DNA from: Streptomyces sp. NRRL B-1140
Lineage (GTDB): Bacteria; Actinomycetota; Actinomycetes; Streptomycetales; Streptomycetaceae
Direction: 5' to 3'
Length of the DNA stretch: 64,000 nt
Assembly: GCF_001280065.1 (NCBI RefSeq)
Contig: NZ_LGEA01000096.1
Coordinates: forward strand, 1-64,000
Position numbers and translations under genes: made by a program
The notes under the pieces: generated by a model
Database searches by the model: none
Seen by the model: the letters and a program-made list of their open reading frames with translations, nothing else
Told to the model about the DNA's origin: nothing
In this document: positions 43,726 through 52,300 of the stretch, in pieces
Layout: every line of letters starts with the position of its first letter
Position numbering within the stretch: position 1 is the stretch's first letter

Positions 43726-45206
43726 TCCTGGCCGAAGTGTTCGGGCGCGGCGGCGGTGTGGGCGGTGGCAGCGACACTGCCGTCGGGTGTGGTGTGAGGG
43801 TAGGGGACGGACAGGGTCAGCAGGGCCACGTCGTCGCCGGCTCCGTGGGGCAGCGAGGCCAGCAGGGTGATGCTGTCCTCGACCAGGGAGGTGGCGGTGA
43901 CGGGCCCGGTGCGCTGGTGGAGGAAGCCGGTCAGGCCGTCGTCACCGAGCATGGCGCCCTCGGTGGTGCGGGCCTCGATCAGCCCGTCGGTGTAGAGGAA
44001 CAGGCTTTCCCCGGCCGTCAGGGAGAATGTGGTCTGGGCGAAGGGGGCCTGGGGAAAGGCGCCGACGAGCATCCCGCCCTTGGGGCGTACGGCCCGCACC
44101 CAGACGGCGCCGCTGTCGTCGGGACGCACGTGGTAGGCCGGCGGGTGGCCGCCGGTCGCGATGGTGACGGCGAAGCCGCCGTCCTCCCGGGGCTCCAGGA
44201 CGCCGAAGAGGACGGTGCAGAAGCGGCGGCCGGCGGTGACGTCGGTGAGCAGCATGGCGTTGAGCGCGCTCAGCACGGTGACGGGGTCGGCGTTGATCTG
44301 GGCCGCGGCGCGCAGGGTGTGGCGGGCCAGGGCGGTGACGGTCGCCGCCTCGGGGCCTTTGCCGCACACGTCACCGAGGAAGAACGCCCACCGGTCGCCG
44401 TCGAGGGGGAAGACGTCGTAGAAGTCGCCGCCCACGTCGTGGGCGGAGGCGGTGCGGTAGTGGCAGGCCAGTTCCAGGCCCGGCACCACGGGGAGGGCCG
44501 GGGGCAGCAGGGTGCGCTGGAGGGTGGAGGCGAACGCGGCGATGGCGGCCTTGTCCTGCTCCGCCTTCTCCCGCGCCGCACGCTCCGCCTCGGCCCGCGC
44601 CCGTTCCGCCTCGGCATGCCGCCTCTCCGCCTCCCGGCGGGCCTGCTCCTCGCGCAGGGCACGCAGCGCCGACAGCCGCAGCTCCATCTCGTCCAGCACG
44701 ATCGCGGCGAGATCGGCAAGAGTGGCGGTGTCCTCCTCGGTGATCGAGCGCGGCCGGGTGTCGAGGACGTTGACCGTGCCCAGCCGGTGCCCGTCGGGGG
44801 TGATGATCGGTGCGGCAGCGTAGAAACGCACCCCCATCTCCCCGGCGACCAGCGGATTGTCCACCGCGACAGGGTCCTGGAGGGTGTCGGGGATGAGCAT
44901 CGTGTCATCGCGCAGGATCGCCGAGCCGCACAGGCCCGGATCACGGCCGATCTCGGCGACACCCTCCAGGCCGTGGGCGGCCTTGAACCAGATGCGGTCG
45001 GTATCGACAATCGTGACGGTCGCCACCGGCACGTCGAAGAGGCGGGCAGCCATCGCCGCCACCCGGTCGAACGCCCCGTCGGGCGGAGTGTCGAGGATGT
45101 CGTAGCGGCGCACCGCCGCAATCCGGGCCGCCTCCACATCCGGGTCGGGGACCAGCTCGGGGCGGCGCCCGGGAGCCGGGTCGGTGGCCGATGCCTGCTG
45201 CATCAT
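43722..45206 (-). CDS. GAF-domain SpoIIE-type PP2C protein phosphatase
   Basis: 494 residues. A GAF domain (about 40-185: FDVPVATVTIVDTDRIWFKAAHGLEG, CGSAILRDDTMLIPDT, GVRFYAAAPIITPDGHRLGTVNVLD), then a long Ala/Glu/Arg coiled coil (about 195-250), then a SpoIIE/RsbU phosphatase domain with LQRTLLPP, HDVGGDFYDVFPLDGDRWAFFLGDVCGKG (metal Asp residues) and DDVALLTLSV. It probably dephosphorylates the coupled STAS antagonist in response to a GAF ligand or redox signal. ATG 45206 is followed by a second ATG; upstream codons lack homology. Confidence 0.92.
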   Translation of the reverse strand: MMQQASATDPAPGRRPELVPDPDVEAARIAAVRRYDILDTPPDGAFDRVAAMAARLFDVPVATVTIVDTDRIWFKAAHGLEGVAEIGRDPGLCGSAILRDDTMLIPDTLQDPVAVDNPLVAGEMGVRFYAAAPIITPDGHRLGTVNVLDTRPRSITEEDTATLADLAAIVLDEMELRLSALRALREEQARREAERRHAEAERARAEAERAAREKAEQDKAAIAAFASTLQRTLLPPALPVVPGLELACHYRTASAHDVGGDFYDVFPLDGDRWAFFLGDVCGKGPEAATVTALARHTLRAAAQINADPVTVLSALNAMLLTDVTAGRRFCTVLFGVLEPREDGGFAVTIATGGHPPAYHVRPDDSGAVWVRAVRPKGGMLVGAFPQAPFAQTTFSLTAGESLFLYTDGLIEARTTEGAMLGDDGLTGFLHQRTGPVTATSLVEDSITLLASLPHGAGDDVALLTLSVPYPHTTPDGSVAATAHTAAAPEHFGQE

Positions 45207-45637
45207 CGGCTTCCCTCCGTCGATGGGCTGCCGCCGTGAACGGCACGAATCGACGCAGCCTAAATCGCCAACACGCCCGAACGCCAATGCCGCCGCCGGC
45301 CGGGAACCGGGCGCGGCCTGAAGTGCGATGCGCCGGTTGGTACCGGCCGACGGATCCGGCTGGTGGAATCTGACTGCTGTGCTGCGTCGCTGCCCCACCG
45401 TGGCCTCGGCGGCGGGCGGCTGACGGCCCCGGACTGGAGCCGGACCCATGGCCTCGGAGCAGGCCGGTGATCCCCAGGCGGCGGAACTGGACGATGTCGT
45501 GTGCCCATCGGGGCGAAGTCTTCACTCTCGATCAGTGAGGCCGTCGGCAGTGCTCGACGAGTCGAGCCGCGGACGCACCGGGTCACCGGTTTCCCCCGGC
45601 CGTGTGAGATTTCGTGATACGTGAGAGGGTCTGGGGC
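45207..45637. other. Non-coding gap upstream of the phosphatase gene
   Basis: About 430 bp without a convincing gene. It should hold the promoter of the phosphatase-STAS operon. Near its right end TTTCGTGATACGTGA is a short imperfect repeat that would lie upstream of the former enol-lactonase gene. Nothing else was recognised. Confidence 0.4.
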
Positions 45638-45745
45638 GTGAGCGAGACACCACCGAGCACCCTGCAGTACCGCTTCGACGGACCAGAAGACGCCCCCGTC
45701 CTGATCCTCGGTCCCTCACTGGGTACCACATGGCACAGGTTGTAG
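45638..45745 (+). pseudogene. N-terminal fragment of a 3-oxoadipate enol-lactonase (pcaD-like)
   Basis: Thirty-five codons from GTG 45638 read SETPPSTLQYRFDGPEDAP and then VLILGPSLGTTWH, the beginning of PcaD-type alpha/beta hydrolases of the protocatechuate branch. Homology stops abruptly after TTWH at about position 45733 and a stop follows three codons later. About 220 residues, including the catalytic Ser-Asp-His, are missing. It marks a deletion or insertion breakpoint at the left border of the polyketide island. Confidence 0.75.
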
Positions 45746-46155
45746 AGACTGTCCGTGGGCGTCTACGCCGGTCCAGCGTGGGCACGAAGTAGCAGGTCAG
45801 AGCCTTCTGGTCCAGGAGGGGCCGCCCAGTTGGTGATGGCTTCGTGATAGGCGAGTGATGCGGCGAGTCCCCGCCGGTGTCCGCTCTGACGCGACTTTGG
45901 CCAAGCCGTGAGACGACGAAGCCGCATGGGAGTGTTCCGGTGCGGCTTCGTCTGAGATCGGCTGCGCCGACGCGCACAATGCAGTTGGCGCCGCATGCGG
46001 TCCGTGTTCCTCGCGACGCTTCCCGAGTGCGCTTACTTTGCGACTGCATTCGTTGAGACAGGAGTCCGTGTCTTGGACCACGTCGCAAACGGAGTTCTTG
46101 GCCGCTCAGAGCGCCGGTTGCGTGGCACGTCCGGACGGTACGGGGGCACTGACAT
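45746..46155. other. Junction region without recognisable gene
   Basis: About 410 bp between the pcaD fragment and the reductase fragment. Open frames on both strands are short and match nothing I recognise; an insertion-sequence remnant is possible but no transposase motif or terminal repeat is visible. The only clear structure is the 12-bp inverted repeat at 45915-45952. Confidence 0.4.
45915..45952. repeat. 12-bp perfect inverted repeat (hairpin) in junction region
   Basis: GACGAAGCCGCA (45915-45926) and TGCGGCTTCGTC (45941-45952) form a perfect 12-bp stem with a 14-nt loop. It could be a bidirectional terminator (no T-run) or the remains of a mobile element end. Confidence 0.6.
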
Positions 46156-46308
46156 CGGATGCCCGGCGACAGAGATGGTGCTGTTGCCGTTGTCGTCCGT
46201 GACGAGGTCGTCCAGGGTGCGCCGGTAGACGCCGGTGCGGTCGCCGGGGGCGATCTCCGCCGTGGGGCCGAGGTTGGTCCAGTCGACGTCGGCGAGGGGC
46301 CTCTTTAC
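46156..46308 (-). pseudogene. Internal fragment of an NAD(P)-binding (NmrA-like, atypical SDR) reductase
   Basis: Fifty-one codons read VKRPLADVDWTNLGPTAEI, then APGDRTGVYRRTLDDLVT and DDNGNSTISVAGHP. This is the C-terminal part seen in YwnB-type NAD(P)H-binding proteins (the ...SPA-LEPGERTG-YR-G-D-L--D--GNS-IS--D pattern), and codon use is strongly Streptomyces-like. Neither the Rossmann N-terminus nor the final about 20 residues are present, and there is no start codon with a ribosome site. It is a decayed gene piece ending just before the PKS 3' end. Confidence 0.6.
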
Positions 46309-46331
46309 TGCGTGTGTAGTGGTCGGTGACG

Positions 46332-49300
46332 TCAGTGGGTGGGAGCGCTCGAAACGGGCGCGGCGGGCGCGGGCACGGTAGGCGACGGCACGGTCGGACT
46401 GGGCGCGGTGGGCCCCGGCACGGTCGGAGCCTGGTGGCCGAGGCGGATCAGCGCACGGCGCGCGAGGTCGGTGATGCCCTGGGCGTTGAGGAATTCCAGA
46501 GTGGGCAGTTCGCAGCCCAGCCGGCGGCGGGCGGCGATGACGGCTTCGACGGCCATGAGGGAGTCGAGGCCGAGCTGATCCAGGCGACGGTCGCGGTCGA
46601 GTCGGGCGGGGTCGGTCTGCAGGATGTCGGCCAGCACCTGCGTGATGGCGTCCGCGGCCAGTGCGAGCGCTTCCGCGGGGGTCGCGGTGGCGAGGCGGTG
46701 GCGCAGTTGGTCGGGGCCGTCGTCCTGGTGGGTGTGCAGGGGAATGAGGCCGGCGAGGCGTGGGGTCTGCACGGCCGGCATCATGCTGCGGATGCGGGCC
46801 CAGTCGATTCTGGCTACGGCGGTGACGTCGATGTCCTGTGCGATGGCGTGTGTGAGTGCCGTGCAGGCTTCTGCGGGGGTGAGGTTGTCCAGGCCGAGAC
46901 GGGCGAGCATCTCGGTGATGCCGTGTCGGGCGGCGTAGCCGGTGTCCCCGACGGCGCCCCAGGCCACGGTGGTACCGGGCAGGCCGGTGGCGCGGCGGGT
47001 GCGGGTGAGCGCTTCGAGGTAGGCGTTGGCGGCGGTGTAGTTGGCCTGGTAGGCGTTGCCGAACCAGGCGGTGACCGACGAGCAGGTCGCGAAGAGGTGG
47101 AGGTCGCGGTCGCGGGTGAGTACGTCCAGGGTGGCCGCGCCGAGCATTTTGGGCTCCAGGGCGGTGCGCAGACGTTCGTCGGTGAGTTCGGCGAGCGGGG
47201 CATCGTCCAGAACCATCGCGGCGTGGATCACTCCGCCCAGCGGATGACCGCCGGCGTCGATGGCGGCGAGTGTCCGGCGCAGGTCCTCTTCGCGGGTGAC
47301 GTCTGCGGTGTGGCCGGTGGCGGTGGCGCCGCGCTCGGCGAGGGACTGGATGAGCTGGGAGGCGCCGGGAGTGTCGGCGCCCCGGCGGCCCACGAGTGCG
47401 AGGTGGTGTGCGCCGTGGTCGACGAGACGGTGGGCGAGGGCTGCGCCGAGTCCGCTGAGTCCGCCGGTGATCAGATAGGTGGCCTGCGAGGAGAGCCGCA
47501 GCGACGAGGACGGGTGCTCCAGGGGCGGAGGTTCCTCGAAGGTGATGACGACCTTGCCGAGGTGGCGCGAGCGTTGCAGAACACGCAGTGCCTCGGCGAT
47601 TCGGGTGGCTGGGTAGGTCAAGTGCAACAGAGGGCGGTACGTCCCGTCCGTGATCAACCGTGCTGTTTCGTCGAAGCAGGTCGCGGCCTGGGGCTGGCGG
47701 CCGGCGATGAGCTGGTAGGCGTCGATGCCGAAGAAGGCGATGTTGTTGCTGAAGGGTCGCAACGCCAGCGGCGTGGAGGTGTAGATGTCGCGCTTGCCGA
47801 GTTCCAGGAAACGCCCACCTGGGCGCAGGAGTTCCAGACTGCGGCTGATTGCTTCTCCCGCCAGGGAGTTGAGGACGATGTCGACCCCCTGTCCGCCGGT
47901 GAGGTCGCGGACGTGCTCGGCGAAGTCCAGGGTGCGGGAGTCCAGGACGTGATCCACCCCGAGCATGCGCAGCAGGTCGCGTTTGGCCGGCGTGCCGGCG
48001 GTGGCGATGACCGTGGCGCCCCGGGCTCGGGCAAGTTGGAGCGCGGCGAGGCCGATGCCGCCGGCGGCACCGTGGACGAGGACGGTTTCTCCCCTCTGGA
48101 GACGCGCGAGTCGTTCGAGGGCATGGTGGACGGTGAAGTAGACGACCGGCAGGGTGGCGGCTTCGGTGAACGCCATGCCGTCGGGGACGGTTCCGACGAG
48201 GCGGGCGTCGACGGTCACGTGGGAACTGAGGCTGCGGGGGGCGAGCGCGTAGACGCGGTCGCCGGGTGACAGGTGGGTGACGTCGCCGCCGACGGCGGTG
48301 ACCGTGCCGGCGCATTCCAGGCCCAGGGCCGGTCCGTCCGGCAGTGGCGCTTCCGCACCCGGGGGCAGGAGGCCCACGGCGAGCATGACGTCACGGTAGT
48401 TGAGCGCGGCCGCTGCGACGGCGATGGTGACCTCGTTGTCCGCGGGCCGCTGTGGTTGGTCGGGAACCCAGGTGAGCCGGGGACGCAGACCGGCGTCGTG
48501 CAGGCGCAGGGTGAAGGGTGTCGCGTCGGGGGTGTCGGGAGCTGTGGCGGACGCGGCCTGGGCGATGGTGCGCGGGACGAAGCGGCCACCGCGGGTGAGG
48601 ACAACCTCGTCCTCGTCGGTGGGGTCGAGTAGTTCGGCTGCCAGGCGCCGGGCGTCGTCGACGGACTGTGGCCCGGCGTCCAGGGAGATGCGCCGGACGG
48701 TCAAGTAGGGGATCTCGTTGGCCAGGGAACGCGTTGCACCCCACAGCGCCGCGTCCTGAGGAGCGCCAGGCTGCTCGGGGGCGGGGTGGATGCCACTGGG
48801 CCGGGTGACGATCCACAGGCTGGCCGTGCTCCCGTCCGACAAGTGCGAGCCGCTTCCGGCGAGTTCCCGCAACACACCGAGCCGGGCGGCCGCTCGGTCG
48901 CAGACATCGGCTGGACTGTCGTCGACGTCGTCAGCGTCGAAGACCAGTACTGTGGTCGGGAGTTGCTGCTCAGCCGAAACCTGCGCCCAGTGCCGAGGCG
49001 TCTGGGCGAGACCGGTGACTTGGACGTCGGCGCCCGCGCGGATGAGGATGTCGGCGAGGTCCCGGACCAGGCGGCTGTCGGGGGCTTCTCCGGCCAGCAG
49101 CCAGCGTGTTTCCGGAGGGGCTTGGGGCGTGGCAGGGACGGCGACGGTGGTGCGTGCCGCGCGGCGGGCGCAGAGCACCGAGTACTCGAGTTCCGGTCGG
49201 GCCCGGTCGTGTCCGAGTTGGGCGACCTCGTCGAAGCCGCATTCGTGCAGCAGCGGCTGCCAGGCATCACCCGGCAGCAGAGGAGAGTCCGATCGCAGCG

Positions 49301-52300
49301 GGGCGTCGGTGAAGTCCCAGAAACCCTCGAGCGTGCCGAAGCAGGGGGCCAGGAGACCGGGCTCGTGGGTCTCGTGGGCGAGAAGCTGCCCACCGTCGGC
49401 GAGGAGGTGGGTGATGCGAGCCAGGGTCGCGCGCAGGTCCCGGGTGGCGTGCAGGACGTTGGTGGCGATCACCACATCGAAGGATGCCGCGGCGAAGCCC
49501 TGCTCGGCCGGGTCCTGGTTCAGGTCCAGGCACTGGTAGTCGACGAAGTCGAAGTCCGCGAAGCGGGCCTTGGCAGAGGGGAAGAAACCGGCGGACACAT
49601 CGGTGAAGCTGTACGCGGTGCGTTCCGGCGGCAGGTGGGGCAGGAGCAGGGCCGTGCTGCTGCCGGTGCCTGCCCCGACCTCCAGGACGCGCAGCGGCCG
49701 GTCCTCGGGCCACGCGCGGACCTGCTCGCGCACCAGGGCGAGCAGCAGCTGGTTGTGGAAGCGGGGCTGGACGGCGTCGCTGTAGAAGTACTCGATCAGA
49801 TGGCGGTCGGGTTCGTCGAAGAGCAGAGTCAGCGGATCGTGCTTGCCGCGCAGTACATCGGCCAGGTGGAGGCAGCAGCGGCCGAACAGGGACGTCTCCA
49901 CGGCGTGCTGGGGGAAGTCGTCGACGAGTTGCTGGAACAGCTCCAGTGGCGGGGGGCCGTCGGTGTCGGGCAGACGCCAGCGTGCGGAGCGGCCTTCCGC
50001 GGCTTGCTGGGTCTGACGCAGCAAGCCGCGGGTGGCGTGGGCGAGCAGTTCGGCCAAGCGGGTGTGCCGGGGCAGCATACCTCCGGCTACCAGGTCACTG
50101 ACGTCGAACTCGGTCTGGTCGGCGGGCAGGAGCTGGGCGAACGCGTCGGCGATGAGGAGCGAGCAGCACTCGCGCAGACGCTGCAGCCCGATGTCATGCC
50201 CTTCCTCGCGCCAGGTCCGCTCCAGACCGTCGCGGTAGGGCAGACACGCCTGCACCAGGTTGGTGGGTGAGGGCAGGGGGGCGGCTCCTGCCGGGGCGAC
50301 GGCCCCCGGCGCGGCACGGAGCACGTTGACGAGGTGCTGCACGGGCTCGGTGGGAGTGTGGCCCATGCGACGCAGCCGGCAGCCGGTGAGCTGGAGGCAG
50401 ACCTGGCCGTCGGTGTCGGACAAGGTGATGTCCCAGCAGGTCTCCTGCGGGTTGCCGTCCCGCAGACGTACGTGGACCAGGCCGGTTCGCGGCGGGGTGC
50501 GCCACAGGCGCAGGGTTTCGACGGCGACCGGCAGGAACGGCAGGTACTCGCCGTCGACGCCGGTCAGGCAGCCGCCCGCCTGGAGCGCGCCGTCCAGCAG
50601 GGCCGGGTGGACGTGGTAGCCGTCCGCAGCTTCGTCCAGGGCGTAGGAAGCAAGGGCTTCCTCCTCACCCCGGCGCAGCTCGGTGAGGACCTGGAAGGCC
50701 GGACCGTACACGAGGCCGGCGCGCCGGGTACGGGCGTAGTGATCGGTGACCTCCAGGTGGGTGTGCAGGCGCGAGCGCAGGTCGGCGAGGTCGACGGAGG
50801 GCGGCGCGGCAGCCAGCAGGCGCCGGACGCGGGCACGAGCGTACTGCTGCCAAGGACGGTCGTCGCCGGTACGCGCGGCGATCGTCAGGGCCTGGTCGCC
50901 TTCGCTGAGGGAGACCTGTACGCGGACGTCGGCGGTGTCGTCGTCCCACGGCAGGTCCAGGGCACGGGTGATGAGGAGATGGTTCACCTCGACCGGGGCG
51001 TCGTGGACGAGTCCTCCCGCGGCAAGGGCCATCTCCAGATAGGCGGCGGCGGGCATGACCACGGCGCCTGCGACCTGGTGGTCGGCCAGCCACGGCAATC
51101 GGGAGGGTTCCACCAGGTTGGACCAGGCCGGCTGCTCGACGGAGACGCGTGCCCCCAGCAAGGGGTGCTGAACGGGGGAGGTCTCGCCGGCGACGCGCAG
51201 CCACCACTGCGGGTCACCGTGCCAGCGCCGCTCTCGCTGCCAGGGGTACGCCGGCAAGTCGCTCATGCGTCCGGGCCGTGGGAAGAAGGCGTCTCCATGG
51301 GTCAGGGCCCCGGCGGCCAGTACCTGTGCCACCGCGGTGTCGACGGCGGCCGGCCCCGGCACGGCTCGGGCACAGGTGGCTGTCACGAGCACTGGGCGTT
51401 CAAGCTCCTTGGTCGCCTTGCGCAGGTAGGGCCGAAGGACGGGGTGGGGGCCGATGTCGACGAAGATGTCGTAGCCGTCATCGAGCAACGTACGCAGGGC
51501 CGGCCCGAACAGAACGGGCTCGCGGACGTTGCGCCACCAATAGTGGGCTTCCAGCTCCTCACCCGGGCAGACCGCGCCGGTGACCGTCGAGACAAACGGC
51601 AGAGCGGCGCTGTCGGGACGCAGCCCGTCCAACGACTGGAGCAGGCCGTCCCGTACGGGGTCCATGGCTTGGCTGTGGAAGGCGTAGTCCAGCTCCAGCA
51701 TGCGGAAGAAGACCGCGCGCACGTCCAGGTCGGCGCCCAGGGCTCGGAGTTGTTCCTCGGGACCGCAGATGGTGACGTCCTGATCGCCGTTGACGGCGGC
51801 GATCTCCAGCGTGCCGGCGTAGGGAGCGAGTTCCTTGGCCGCTTCCTCTGCGGACAGGCCGACGGCGGCCATCCGGCCCCGGCCACGTGTGACTGCCTGG
51901 GCTCGGCTGCGCTCGGCGACCACCCGGGCGGCAGCAGGCAGGTCGAGAGCACCGGCGACGTGGGCGGCGGCGATCTCGCCGACGCTGTGGCCCAGGACGG
52001 CGGCCGGTCGGATGCCCCGGGACTTGAGCAGTTCCACCAGACCGATCTGGAAGGCGAACAGCAGCGGCTGGGCGATCTCGGTGGCCTCGATACGCCCCGG
52101 GTCCGCCGCCGCCATCTCCTCGCGTACCGACCAGCCCAGGTGAGGTCGGAGTGCGTCGTCGACCCGGTCGAGTGCGTCCCTGAAGACGTGTTCCTCGCTC
52201 AGCAGGTCCGCGCCCATGCCGGCCCATTGGGAGCCGTTGCCGCCGAAGGCGAACACCACACGGCCGTCTGCCACCGCTTGCCCTGTGGCGGTGCCGGCGG

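Noticed and set aside
45763..45996. A short minus-strand frame with SLAYHEAITNWAAPP that might be a transposase remnant
   Set aside because: No DDE residues, HTH or terminal inverted repeats of a known IS family could be recognised; composition alone is not evidence.
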